Source: Siminovitchia sediminis (GTDB lineage: Bacteria; Bacillota; Bacilli; Bacillales; Bacillaceae_C). From it: a stretch of 64,000 bases of DNA. Below, in pieces: positions 33,825 through 42,736 of the stretch. Every line of letters starts with the position of its first letter. The stretch's first letter is position 1. Made by a program: the position numbers and the translations under genes. The stretch is from contig NZ_JBHUEO010000007.1 of the NCBI RefSeq assembly GCF_042680885.1, forward strand, positions 31,137-95,136. The letters run 5' to 3'. Below the pieces are notes generated by a model. That model was given only the letters and a program-made list of their open reading frames with translations. It searched no databases and was not told where the DNA came from.

Positions 33825-34841
33825 ATGAATCGATTTGACCAAATGGCTGAGATGGTTCTGGAAGGGAAAGAATTGACAGACGAACAGGCCATGGAAGTAT
33901 TGGAATGCCCGGATGACGAGCTGCTATCGCTATTGAATGCAGCTTATAAGGTAAGAAGAAAATTTTACGGGAATCAAGTGAAGTTGAATATGATAATCAA
34001 TACGAAGTCAGGCCTTTGCCCGGAAAACTGCGGCTACTGCGCTCAATCGATCGTTTCGAAAGCGCCGATTGAAAAGTATTCCATGATGAAAAAAGATGAA
34101 ATTGTTGCTGGGGCGGCACGTGCTGCGGAGTTAAACGCCGGCACCTATTGCATTGTAGCAAGTGGAAGGGGACCGGCCAGCCGTGAGTTGGATATTGTAG
34201 CCGAGGCCGTTAAAGAAATTAAAGAGAAACACGAGGGGATGACTGTTTGCGCCTGTCTTGGAATTTTAAAACCGGGCCAGGCGGAAAAATTAAAGGAAGC
34301 AGGGGTAGACCGTTATAACCACAATATCAATACATCAAGCAATCACCACGAGAATATCACTACTTCGCATACATATGAGGACAGGGTACAAACGGTCGAA
34401 GCCGCCAAAGCTTCCGGGATTTCTCCGTGCTCCGGTGTGATCGTCGGGATGAAAGAGAAGAAAGAAGATGTCATTGACATGGCGCGAAGCTTGAAAATCT
34501 TGGACGCGGACTCTATTCCGGTGAACTTTTTGCATGCCGTTGACGGTACGCCTCTAGAAGGAACCAATGAACTCAATCCGAGGTACTGCCTGAAAGTGCT
34601 TTGCTTATTCCGTTTCATTAATCCGACCAAAGAAATTCGAATATCCGGAGGAAGGGAAGTAAACTTGCGCAGCTTGCAGCCGCTTGGGCTGTATCCGGCG
34701 AATTCTATTTTTATAGGAGATTATTTGACAACGGATGGCCAAGAGGGGTCTAAAGATCTAAAAATGCTGGAAGACATGGGCTTTGAAATAGACATGGAGC
34801 CTTTAAACCGTGAAAAAGCTAAAGCTCTGGCTACAGTATAA
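33825..34841 (+). CDS. bioB: Biotin synthase BioB
   Basis: Radical-SAM enzyme of 338 residues inserting sulfur into dethiobiotin. The 4Fe-4S motif CPENCGYC spans about residues 65-72, followed by YCIVASGRGP, YNHNINTS and the 2Fe-2S/arginine region near IRISGGREVNLRSLQPLGLY. AAAGGAG precedes the ATG. It is the second gene of bioYB. No other bio genes are in the window, so dethiobiotin must come from elsewhere in the genome or from uptake. Confidence 0.95.
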   Translation: MNRFDQMAEMVLEGKELTDEQAMEVLECPDDELLSLLNAAYKVRRKFYGNQVKLNMIINTKSGLCPENCGYCAQSIVSKAPIEKYSMMKKDEIVAGAARAAELNAGTYCIVASGRGPASRELDIVAEAVKEIKEKHEGMTVCACLGILKPGQAEKLKEAGVDRYNHNINTSSNHHENITTSHTYEDRVQTVEAAKASGISPCSGVIVGMKEKKEDVIDMARSLKILDADSIPVNFLHAVDGTPLEGTNELNPRYCLKVLCLFRFINPTKEIRISGGREVNLRSLQPLGLYPANSIFIGDYLTTDGQEGSKDLKMLEDMGFEIDMEPLNREKAKALATV

Positions 34842-34854
34842 AAAGAACTAGTTA

Positions 34855-34918
34855 AACGAAAATCCGAACGTTGACCCGAATTTCTTCCAGAAGAATTTGG
34901 ATCAGTTCGGTTTTTCTT
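34855..34918 (+). terminator. Terminator of bioYB
   Basis: AAAATCCGAAC pairs with GTTCGGTTTTT (one mismatch), enclosing a second inner stem (AATTTCTTC/GAAGAATTT), and ends in a T-run. Confidence 0.75.
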
Positions 34919-35193
34919 GTTTAAAGCTAAGTGAACGGTTAGTGAGACCCCAGTCTTTTTGCTTTTTCTATTCATGAGGGGCAGCAGTACACCATGTCAG
35001 AAATCAAGAGAGAAGACTGCAGATTGCAGGGTTTTCGACAAATGGTGCCGCAGGGACCGATGGCTTGTCTGTTAATCTATGATCAGGCATATGACCGGCA
35101 GTCAAGGGTTGTGCAGTCTTGATCAGTTGTCTTGTAAGCATAAAGGGTTGAAGCTGCGCCGCAGATCATTTTTTCATTTCCCTCTCAAGAAGC
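34919..35193. other. Gene-poor stretch upstream of the oxidase gene
   Basis: No confident gene. A 42-codon + frame (34994-35122, beginning MSEIKRED) has a distant GAGGGG upstream. I regard it as doubtful. Confidence 0.4.
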
Positions 35194-35217
35194 GTAATCA
35201 AATTATGATATGATTAC
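35194..35217. promoter_or_regulatory. Operator-like dyad before the FAD oxidase gene
   Basis: GTAATCA, ten bases, TGATTAC: a perfect 7-bp inverted repeat ending 25 bp before the GTG start. AT-rich -10-like sequence lies inside it. A repressor site (for example GntR type) is possible. Confidence 0.5.
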
Positions 35218-35242
35218 TTTATACCAGTAAGGGGGAAATACC

Positions 35243-36613
35243 GTGAATATATACGAAGATTTATGCCTGCTAATCGGTAAAGAAAAAACATCTGTCAATG
35301 AAACGGTCTTGGTGAATCACAGCAAAGATGAATCTAATCATCAATCCGTTGAGCCGGACGTCGTTGTGTTCCCGGAGTCTACTGAAGATGTTCAAAAAAT
35401 ACTAAAGTATGCAAATACTCATAAGGTGCCCGTTGTTCCATATGGAGCAGGGTCAGGGCTGGAGGGGCAGTCTATTCCTGTTCAGAAAGGAATATCGGTC
35501 GATTTTGAGAAGATGAATAAAATCCTTGAGGTTCGCCCAGAAGACTTGGCTGTCATCGTCCAGCCGGGGATCACCCGTGTTCAATTAAATGAAGAATTGA
35601 AAAAATACGGATTGTTTTTCCCGGTCGACCCCGGAGCCGACGCATCCATTGGCGGCATGGCTGCGACCAATGCAAGCGGTACAATGACTGTGCGGTACGG
35701 GGGAATGCGGAGTCAAGTTTTGAACTTGAGGGTCGTATTGGCTGACGGTCGGGTCATTGAGACAGGGAGCCTGGCGAAGAAGTCATCTTCCGGTCTTCAT
35801 TTAAACGGCCTGTTTGTCGGTTCCGAAGGAACGTTGGGGATATTTACAGAGATTGCGCTGAAATTGCACGGTATCCCGGAAGATATAGTTGCTGCGAGAT
35901 GTTCATTTCCCTCTGTCAGCAGCTGCGTGGAAGCCGCGACAGCCATATTGGCGGCAGGTGTACCTGTAGCAAGGATAGAACTGGTGGATGCCCGTACCAT
36001 TCAACAGACGAATGAATATTCAGGAACGGATTACCCGGCAGCGCCGTCCCTGTTCTTTGAGTTTCATGGCAATAGAGGCGGAAATCAAGAAGACATTGAG
36101 TTTGTTCAAGCGATTGTAGAAGAGGCAGGATGCCTGGAATTTTTGTCCGAGACCAATTCTCTCAAACGTGCAGCTCTTTGGAAAGCACGCCATGAAGTGA
36201 ATTTTGCCTATCGTCATGGAAATCCCCGACTGGACAGCATTACTACGGATGTATGTGTGCCGATTTCCAAACTGGCCGAGAATGTTGAATTTGCCAGCAG
36301 AAAGCTGAATGAATATGGATTAAAAGGGGGAGTTGTCGGTCATGTGGGAGATGGTAACTTTCATTCAATGATCCTCTATGACCCAAATGTGAAAGGGGAA
36401 TATGAAAAGGTGCTTCAGCTGACTGACGAAATGGTTGAGCTTGCTTTACAATCCGGCGGCACATGCACGGGTGAGCATGGGGTCGGCCTTGGGAAGATAG
36501 GATACCAAAGGAAAGAACATAAGGAGGCATTGGATGTCATGCTTTCTTTAAAGAGAACATTGGATCCAAACAACATTATGAATCCCGGGAAAATTTTTCC
36601 CGGTGAAGGATAA
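35243..36613 (+). CDS. FAD-linked oxidase, D-lactate dehydrogenase / glycolate oxidase (GlcD) type
   Basis: FAD-dependent 2-hydroxyacid dehydrogenase of 456 residues. The FAD-binding PCMH domain (about 35-215) shows VVPYGAGSGLEGQ, VQPGITRVQLNEEL, PVDPGADASIGGMAATNASG and LFVGSEGTLGIFTE. The C-terminal cap has GHVGDGNFHSMI and the family end TCTGEHGVGLGK..MNPGKIFP. The GTG start follows AAGGGGG. It stands alone, without the GlcE/GlcF iron-sulfur partners, which points to a single-subunit D-lactate dehydrogenase (LDHD-like) rather than glycolate oxidase. Confidence 0.86.
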   Translation: MNIYEDLCLLIGKEKTSVNETVLVNHSKDESNHQSVEPDVVVFPESTEDVQKILKYANTHKVPVVPYGAGSGLEGQSIPVQKGISVDFEKMNKILEVRPEDLAVIVQPGITRVQLNEELKKYGLFFPVDPGADASIGGMAATNASGTMTVRYGGMRSQVLNLRVVLADGRVIETGSLAKKSSSGLHLNGLFVGSEGTLGIFTEIALKLHGIPEDIVAARCSFPSVSSCVEAATAILAAGVPVARIELVDARTIQQTNEYSGTDYPAAPSLFFEFHGNRGGNQEDIEFVQAIVEEAGCLEFLSETNSLKRAALWKARHEVNFAYRHGNPRLDSITTDVCVPISKLAENVEFASRKLNEYGLKGGVVGHVGDGNFHSMILYDPNVKGEYEKVLQLTDEMVELALQSGGTCTGEHGVGLGKIGYQRKEHKEALDVMLSLKRTLDPNNIMNPGKIFPGEG

Positions 36614-36672
36614 AGCAAGGCTGGGATATCGCTAAAAAGATTAATCTTAAAAAAATTGTTGGCTTAAAAAAT

Positions 36673-36711
36673 GAACGGATGCAACTTCTCGTGGAAAAAT
36701 TACATCCGTTC
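36673..36711 (+). terminator. Hairpin after the FAD oxidase gene
   Basis: GAACGGATG pairs perfectly with CATCCGTTC (36673-36681, 36703-36711), followed by a weak T-rich tract. Confidence 0.5.
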
Positions 36712-36732
36712 GGATTTCCTTTACCCTATGAA

Positions 36733-36765
36733 AAGAGGCCTGGTCAGAATTCAACCAGGTCTCTT
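36733..36765 (-). terminator. Terminator of gdhA
   Basis: A 12-bp stem with one G-U pair (36733-36744 with 36754-36765). The minus strand continues with TTTT. Confidence 0.75.
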
Positions 36766-36780
36766 CTATGGTACACTTTT

Positions 36781-38163
36781 TTAAATAACTCCCTGAACGA
36801 TCATAGCATCTGCCACTTTTGTAAATCCGGCAATATTTGCACCGGCAACCAAGTTGCCCTTCATACCGTACTCTTCAGAAGCCTGAACGCTGCTCCGGTA
36901 AATATCTACCATTATTTTCTTCAGTTCCGTGTCCACTTTCTCAAGGGACCAGGCGATTCTGGAGCTGTTTTGAGCCATTTCAAGAGCAGAAACGGCGACA
37001 CCTCCTGCGTTGGAAGCTTTTCCGGGTGCATAAAGAATTTCATTTTTCAGGAATACTTCAGCCGCATCATGGGTTGTCGGCATATTGGCACCTTCACCTA
37101 CTGCTTTTACTCCATTGGCTACAAGCGTTTCTGCCGCTTGCTTATCCAACTCATTTTGAGTGGCACAAGGCAGGGCAATATCACAAGGAATTGTCCAGAT
37201 ATTTTGGCTGCCCTCAAAGTATTTAGCGTGAGGGTGCTCATTTATATACTCACAAATTCTTGCTCTTTCCACTTCTTTTAACTGTTTCAATGTTTCCAGG
37301 CAAATCCCATTTTCATCATAAATGTATCCGTTGGAGTCGCTGCAGGCCACTACTTTTGCCCCGTACTCCTGAGCTTTTTCAATGGCATAAATCGATACAT
37401 TGCCTGATCCGGATACGACCACAGTTTGACCTTCAAAATCCATACCCTTGTCTTTCAGCATTTCATTTACAAAGTATATGAGTCCATAGCCGGTTGCTTC
37501 TGTTCTTCCAAGGCTTCCGCCGTAGCCAATTCCCTTGCCGGTAAGCACGCCGGAATCGTAATGCCCGGCAATTCTTCGATATTGGCCGAACATATAACCG
37601 ATTTCTCTGGCTCCAACGCCAATATCACCGGCAGGAACATCGATGCCCGAACCAATGTATTTGCTGAGCTCTGTCATAAAGCTTTGCGTAAATCTCATAA
37701 TTTCTGCATCCGATTTGCCTTTGGGGTCAAAATCCGCCCCACCCTTACCTCCGCCGATTGCCTGGCCGGTCAAGGCGTTTTTAAAGATTTGTTCAAAACC
37801 TAAAAATTTGATAATACTCGCGTTAACAGAAGGGTGGAATCTAAGTCCGCCTTTGTATGGTCCAAGCGTGCCGTTAAATTGTACTCGGAATCCGCGGTTC
37901 ACTCTCACCTTCCCGTTATCATCAACCCAAGGTACCCGGAATGAAATCATTCGTTCCGGTTCAACAATTCTTTCCAGTATGCCGTTTTCCTTATACTTTG
38001 GATTTTTTACCAATACGGGAAGAAGAGAGTGGAAGATTTCCTGGACAGCTTGGAGGAATTCAGGTTCATGTGCGTTCCGTTGTTTTACTGATTCATATAC
38101 ACTGTCTATATATTTTTTGGCTGCCTGTAATTTATGTTTTTCCATTTCCATTATCATTGCCAT
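36781..38163 (-). CDS. gdhA: NADP-type glutamate dehydrogenase
   Basis: Hexameric-type glutamate dehydrogenase of 460 residues, interconverting 2-oxoglutarate plus ammonia and glutamate. FRVPWVDDNGKVRVNRGFRVQ, GPYKGGLRFHPSVN, the catalytic lysine in GGGKGGADFDPKGKSD and VVSGSGNVSIYAIEKA are those of the GdhA (NADP, E. coli-like) subfamily, distinct from the shorter RocG/GudB. GGGAG lies 9 nt upstream of the ATG. It is divergent from a GltC-like regulator, suggesting control of ammonia assimilation at this gene. Confidence 0.93.
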   Translation of the reverse strand: MAMIMEMEKHKLQAAKKYIDSVYESVKQRNAHEPEFLQAVQEIFHSLLPVLVKNPKYKENGILERIVEPERMISFRVPWVDDNGKVRVNRGFRVQFNGTLGPYKGGLRFHPSVNASIIKFLGFEQIFKNALTGQAIGGGKGGADFDPKGKSDAEIMRFTQSFMTELSKYIGSGIDVPAGDIGVGAREIGYMFGQYRRIAGHYDSGVLTGKGIGYGGSLGRTEATGYGLIYFVNEMLKDKGMDFEGQTVVVSGSGNVSIYAIEKAQEYGAKVVACSDSNGYIYDENGICLETLKQLKEVERARICEYINEHPHAKYFEGSQNIWTIPCDIALPCATQNELDKQAAETLVANGVKAVGEGANMPTTHDAAEVFLKNEILYAPGKASNAGGVAVSALEMAQNSSRIAWSLEKVDTELKKIMVDIYRSSVQASEEYGMKGNLVAGANIAGFTKVADAMIVQGVI

Positions 38164-38448
38164 TCAGTTTCACTCCCATTCACCAGTATTTGATTTTCAA
38201 GATAATGTCACGTCCTAAAATTTGGTTACAATTCATTTTATCTTTGACAATTAATCTAAAGCAATACACAATTGAGATAAGTTTGATGCTTTTTTGATAT
38301 GAATCAAAATAAAAACGGAAAAACACTTGCAAATACCATTATGAACTGCCAAGCAAAGGCATATCTATTCACCAGATACATACCCCTTTGTCCGGCACAA
38401 CGAAACTTATCATATAGCAATCGACTGATAATAAAGGAGGTTCTGTTC

Positions 38449-39351
38449 TTGGAACTGAGACAAATAGAGTATTTTATTGAGGTAGCTCAAAGAGAGCATA
38501 TGACAGCAGCTGCAGAGGCACTGCATGTAGCGCAGTCTGCTGTCAGCAGACAAATTGTCAACCTTGAAGCAGAACTCGGTGTAGATCTGTTTATCAGGGA
38601 AGGGCGCAATATCCGCCTGACTCACCTGGGAAAAATGTTTTTAGAAAAGATGGAAACGGCAATGGATTTAATCTATGAAGCAAAAAGGGAAATTGAAGAA
38701 CAACTGGACCCGGAGAGGGGAACTGTAAGAATTGGCTTTCCAAGCAGCCTGGCAGCTTCTTTGCTCCCAACTGTTATTTCTTCATTTCGGAAAGAACATC
38801 CGCATGTAAATATCCAGCTCCATCAGGATTCCTACCGGCATTTAACCGAAGCTGTTGTAAAAGGGGATATTGATTTGGCGTTGGTGGGTCCTGTTCCTAA
38901 AGATGATGCGAGGGTAAGAAGCGAAATTTTATTTGTGGAAAATCTGGTGGCCCTATTGCATGTGAAGCATCCGCTTGCATCAAGAAAATCACTGTCATTG
39001 GATGAATTGCGCAGTGATTCGTTTATCCTGTCGCCACAGGGATATATCCTTCAAAATATCGTAGAAAATGCTTGCCGGCATTATGGATTCACACCCCAAG
39101 TATCGTTCGAGGGAAAAGATATTGATGCTATTAAAGGTCTGGTTGCTGCCGGGCTGGGGGTTACGCTGCTGCCCGAAATTACTCTCGTGGACAGCTTGCC
39201 TCGTTCAACAGTAAAGGTGCCATTGGAGGAACCCAAGGTGACCCGTACAGTCGGGATGATTATTCCAAAGAACAGGAAACTGATGCCGACTGAGCTTCTT
39301 TTTCACCAATTTTTAAAGGAATTCTTCCATAATTTAAGCGGATTTCAGTAA
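38449..39351 (+). CDS. gltC: LysR-family regulator, GltC-like
   Basis: LysR-type regulator of 300 residues. The HTH spans about 1-60 (MELRQIEYFIEVAQREHMTAAAEALHVAQSAVSRQ, given in shorter pieces as MELRQIEYFIEVAQ and HVAQSAVSRQIVNLEAELG). The effector domain carries GTVRIGFPSSLAASLLPTVI, DIDLALVGPVP, DAIKGLVAAGLGVTLLPE and RTVGMIIPKNR. These match GltC of B. subtilis, the activator of gltAB. The TTG at 38449 follows AAAGGAGG; the upstream frame to 38299 has no ribosome site. Divergence from gdhA suggests it controls that gene instead of, or besides, gltAB. Confidence 0.85.
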   Translation: MELRQIEYFIEVAQREHMTAAAEALHVAQSAVSRQIVNLEAELGVDLFIREGRNIRLTHLGKMFLEKMETAMDLIYEAKREIEEQLDPERGTVRIGFPSSLAASLLPTVISSFRKEHPHVNIQLHQDSYRHLTEAVVKGDIDLALVGPVPKDDARVRSEILFVENLVALLHVKHPLASRKSLSLDELRSDSFILSPQGYILQNIVENACRHYGFTPQVSFEGKDIDAIKGLVAAGLGVTLLPEITLVDSLPRSTVKVPLEEPKVTRTVGMIIPKNRKLMPTELLFHQFLKEFFHNLSGFQ

Positions 39352-39460
39352 AATATAGAAGACCGGAATGGTTAAAAATATCATTGGCAATGGTAATAAA
39401 CCGGTAAAATTTTTATGATATGATAAAAGCGTATTAAATGAACGGATGGGGGAAAGCCAA

Positions 39461-40147
39461 ATGAAAATGGTTTACGAGGGTAAAACAAAAACCGTATATG
39501 CATTGGAAGACGGGAATTTTTTGTTGAAATTTAAAGATGATGTTACAGGAGAAGACGGAGTTTTTGATCCAGGAGCCAACACCGTTGGCCTCACCATTGA
39601 AGGCGCAGGGAAAACCGGTCTCCGGCTTACGAAATACTTCTTTGAAATTTTAGAAGAAAAGGGAATTCCTACCCATTTTGTTAATGCGAATATTGAAGAG
39701 GCAACCATGACGGTCAAGCCTGCACAAATGTTTGGCAATGGTCTGGAAGTCATTTGCCGCTATCGGGCAGTAGGGAGTTTTTTACGCAGATATGGTATGT
39801 ATGCTGAAGAAGGCCAGGAATTGGACGGTTTTGTGGAAGTTACATTAAAAGATGATGAACGCCAAGATCCGCCGATCAGCGAGGATGCACTGGCCATGCT
39901 GAATATTTTGTCTTATGAGGAATATAAAAGATTAAAAGAACTGACAAAAGAAATTGGAGCGATTATAAAAGAAGTGCTTTTGAAAAAAGGCATTGAGCTC
40001 TACGATATTAAGCTGGAATTTGGCAGGGTGGGAGAAAACAAGGACATTACTTTAATTGATGAAATTTCCGGAGGAAACATGAGAGCATTTAAAGACGGGG
40101 AATACATCGAACCTCTAACATTAGGTAAGATAATCCTGGAAAATTGA
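39461..40147 (+). CDS. purC: SAICAR synthetase-like protein (PurC), outside a pur operon
   Basis: 228-residue ATP-dependent ligase of the SAICAR synthetase family (step in IMP synthesis). Family parts: VYEGKTKTVY with the nucleotide loop, TGLRLTKYFFEILEEKGIPTHF, EVICRYRAVGSFLRRYG, LYDIKLEFG and LIDEISGGNMR. The segment after FKDDVTG (EDGVFDPGANTVGL) departs from the usual Bacillus PurC sequence. The ATG at 39461 is chosen because GGGGGAAAG is 7 nt upstream. No other pur gene adjoins, so this may be a second copy or specialised version. Annotation as PurC is safe at family level. Confidence 0.82.
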   Translation: MKMVYEGKTKTVYALEDGNFLLKFKDDVTGEDGVFDPGANTVGLTIEGAGKTGLRLTKYFFEILEEKGIPTHFVNANIEEATMTVKPAQMFGNGLEVICRYRAVGSFLRRYGMYAEEGQELDGFVEVTLKDDERQDPPISEDALAMLNILSYEEYKRLKELTKEIGAIIKEVLLKKGIELYDIKLEFGRVGENKDITLIDEISGGNMRAFKDGEYIEPLTLGKIILEN

Positions 40148-40190
40148 TCACTTTTTTTCAAGTACTTTAAAGAAAAAGGAGGAGGAATCG

Positions 40191-40649
40191 TTGGATGCAT
40201 TTATGAAAAGGGCAGTGGAACTGGCAAACGAGTCTGTAAAAGATGGGGGACAGCCATTTGGAGCCGTGCTTGTCAAGGATGGCAAGATTATTTCTGAAGG
40301 TATCAATGAGTTGCATAAGAAATACGATATTAGCGGGCATGCCGAACTGATTGCCATCCGAAAAGCACAGGAGCAGCTGCAGACTTTGGACTTAAGCGGC
40401 TGTACGATGTATGCAAGCGGGGAACCCTGTCCTATGTGTATGACGGCCATTTACTTCTCAGGGATTCAAAAGGTTTACTATTGCGGTTCAGTAGAGGACG
40501 CACAAGATGCCGGCCTGGGTAAATCTGTCTACGTGTACAGTCAGCTGGCGCTGCCCAGGAATCAGCGGGATATAGATATGGAACAAATGCCTTTGATTGA
40601 AGGCATGTCCAATCCGTTGAAGAACTGGAAAGACAGAGAGCCGAAGTAG
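40191..40649 (+). CDS. Zinc nucleoside deaminase (guanine deaminase-like)
   Basis: Cytidine-deaminase-fold hydrolase of 152 residues. Zinc ligands and the catalytic Glu are in SGHAELIAIR (His about 50) and GEPCPMCMTAIYFSGI (Cys about 80 and 83). The TTG start follows GGAGGAGG. The overall pattern (DAFMKRAVELANESVKDGGQPFGAVLVKDGKII, read around GGQPFGAVLVKDG) is like GuaD or broad nucleoside deaminases rather than tRNA-adenosine deaminase. It follows purC by 43 bp in the same direction, so a shared purine-salvage unit is plausible. Confidence 0.83.
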   Translation: MDAFMKRAVELANESVKDGGQPFGAVLVKDGKIISEGINELHKKYDISGHAELIAIRKAQEQLQTLDLSGCTMYASGEPCPMCMTAIYFSGIQKVYYCGSVEDAQDAGLGKSVYVYSQLALPRNQRDIDMEQMPLIEGMSNPLKNWKDREPK

Positions 40650-40668
40650 CCTGAAGGGAGCTGCATGT

Positions 40669-41448
40669 ATGCGAATTATTTCGCTTTGTCCGAGCAATAC
40701 CGAATTGATTGGATATCTGGGGAAAGAAAGCATGTTAATTGCTGTGGATGACTACTCCAATTGGCCGGAAAGCATAAATGGCCTGCCAAGGGTGGGACCG
40801 GATTTAACTATTGATATGGACAAAGTGGAACAAATGAAACCGGATCTTGTCCTGGCATCTTTAAGTGTTCCGGGGATGGAGAAAAATGTATACGAGCTGA
40901 TCAAGCGGGATATCCCTCATCTTGTTTTAAATCCTCAATCGTTGGAAGAAATTGCTTGCGATCTTGAAACTGTTGGAAAAGCATTGGGATTTCCTGATCT
41001 GGGGAGGGAAAAAGCTGCTTTTTTCAGGAAGGACATTGAGCGCTGCAGAATAGCTGCCAAAAACAGGAAAGGTTATTCAATTTATTGGGAGTGGTGGCCA
41101 AAGCCTGTTTTTACTCCCGGCGGTCCCAATTGGCTGACCGAAATTAGTGAACTGGCGGGAGGGCGCAATATTTTTGCGTCCGAACCAGAGGCTAATGTGC
41201 GAACAGACTGGGATGAGGTCGCTGTAAGAAACCCGGACCATATATGTCTGGTTTGGGTGGGAGTAGATGAAAAGAAGGTGCAGCCGGAACTTCTGAAGAA
41301 GCGTCCCGGCTGGGAAAATGTCAGAGCCGTTCAAAACAATCATGTGTATGTTCTTGGTGATTCCCTTTACTGCAGGCCGTCCCCAAGATTATTGCTGGGG
41401 CTTGAAAAGCTTATGGCTACATTGTCGGGTCAATCTTCTTTGCGGTAA
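40669..41448 (+). CDS. BtuF-fold (cobalamin/metal-chelate) binding protein without export signal
   Basis: Periplasmic-binding-protein fold of the BtuF/FhuD class, 259 residues. RIISLCPSNTELIGYLG, VGPDLTIDMDKVEQMKPDLVLA, GGPNWLTEISELAGG and AVQNNHVYVLGDSLYCRPSPRL are family motifs. It has neither a signal peptide nor a lipobox; the fold begins at residue 2, so it must be cytosolic. No ABC permease or ATPase adjoins. It starts 20 bp after the deaminase, and its last 32 bp overlap the convergent MFS gene. Role unknown; sequestration or sensing of a corrinoid-like ligand is possible. Confidence 0.78.
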   Translation: MRIISLCPSNTELIGYLGKESMLIAVDDYSNWPESINGLPRVGPDLTIDMDKVEQMKPDLVLASLSVPGMEKNVYELIKRDIPHLVLNPQSLEEIACDLETVGKALGFPDLGREKAAFFRKDIERCRIAAKNRKGYSIYWEWWPKPVFTPGGPNWLTEISELAGGRNIFASEPEANVRTDWDEVAVRNPDHICLVWVGVDEKKVQPELLKKRPGWENVRAVQNNHVYVLGDSLYCRPSPRLLLGLEKLMATLSGQSSLR

Positions 41449-42595
41449 CTTGTTGTTCCGCATCATGGGGATTGACCCATTTTAATAGATAAAGAGCAAT
41501 GATCGTGATTACCGCTGTTATCAGTGGAGCTGCATAAAGCTGGCCGGAATGGACGACTGTGCCGCCGAATAGTGCTCCGAGCCCAATGCCTATATTTAAT
41601 GCGGACATATTCAGGCTTAATGCTAAATCTCCGGAGGCCGGTTCAGCATGTATCAAAGCTGCCTGGATAGCTGGATTGGTTGCCCACATGACCAGATTCC
41701 AGATAAATACAACGGCACCAAAAAGGAATAGAGAGGGCAGACTGGCTTTTAGCAATATCATGCTCCCGATTAAAAAAATGCAGGCCCAGGCCAGCGTTTT
41801 TTTGGAGCCCGCCCGATCCGTTATGCTTCCTCCTGCTGCAGAACCCAAAGTACCTGATACCCCGGCAACAAGTAATATGATGCCTACTGCTTCCAGCGAG
41901 TGCCCAGCTCCTGTCATAAAGGGACTGATGAACCCGTAAACAATATAATGGGCTGAAAGCAGAAGTATTGTAATCGATAACAAGATTATCATTTCCCGAT
42001 TTTTTAAAAGTTTGGCGATGGAGTGATTTTCGGCAGCAGGCTCGGGTTTGATGGCGGGAAAGGCAGCCCATATAAATAAAAAGCATGCAGCTGACCCCAG
42101 CACAATCATCCAAAAGGCAAATCGCCATCCGAATGATACCCCGATAAAAGTACCAAGCGGAACTCCAAAAACATTAGCTGCGCTGAATCCCATATAGACA
42201 AGTCCCAAGGTTTTACCCCGATGTTTCGGATCCGCCAATCTGACCGCCGTAGAAAGGGTGACCACAATAAAGAGAGCCGCAGCTAAGGCAGTGAGAGATC
42301 TGACAATGGAAAGCATAAGAAATGAGTGGCCTACTGCAGATAAGAGATTTCCTGCAATAAAAATGGACAGGGAAATTAAAAGGACCTTCTTTCGCTCAAA
42401 TCTGGCGGTAACCCGCGCAAGAAATGGGGCTCCCAACGCAAATGACAGGGCATAGATTGTAATAAGCTGCCCTACAAGCGATTCCTGTGTATGCAAATCA
42501 GCTGAAATCAGTTCCAGAATGCCTGTTATAATCAATTCTGCCGTACCTACGGTGAATGTTCCTAAGATTAAAATGCATAATAATCCTTTTTGCAT
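41417..42595 (-). CDS. MFS transporter (AraJ/drug-efflux type)
   Basis: Twelve-segment major-facilitator protein of 392 residues. The N terminus GTFTVGTAELIITGILELIS, the loop GAPFLARVTARFERKKVLL and LADPKHRGKTLGLVYMGFSAANVFGVPLGTFIG are typical of the DHA1 group (AraJ/YdhP-like efflux of sugars or drugs). The ribosome site is weak. It is convergent with the BtuF-fold gene, overlapping it by 32 bp, and divergent from the SepM-like protease gene. Substrate unknown. Confidence 0.85.
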   Translation of the reverse strand: MQKGLLCILILGTFTVGTAELIITGILELISADLHTQESLVGQLITIYALSFALGAPFLARVTARFERKKVLLISLSIFIAGNLLSAVGHSFLMLSIVRSLTALAAALFIVVTLSTAVRLADPKHRGKTLGLVYMGFSAANVFGVPLGTFIGVSFGWRFAFWMIVLGSAACFLFIWAAFPAIKPEPAAENHSIAKLLKNREMIILLSITILLLSAHYIVYGFISPFMTGAGHSLEAVGIILLVAGVSGTLGSAAGGSITDRAGSKKTLAWACIFLIGSMILLKASLPSLFLFGAVVFIWNLVMWATNPAIQAALIHAEPASGDLALSLNMSALNIGIGLGALFGGTVVHSGQLYAAPLITAVITIIALYLLKWVNPHDAEQQVTAKKIDPTM

Positions 42596-42736
42596 CTTTT
42601 ATCAGCTTCTCTCTAACGTGATTAATGATATCCATAGACAATCATGCCATTTGAAAAGTAAAATATCAATGAGGTTGAGAGTTCCAGGAAAGGGAAACTG
42701 ACAGAACAAAAAACAGAAAGGAAACAAACATGACTC

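Noticed and set aside
34994..35122. 42-codon + ORF beginning MSEIKRED
   Set aside because: The only purine-rich site is 12 nt away and there is no family resemblance; left as doubtful.
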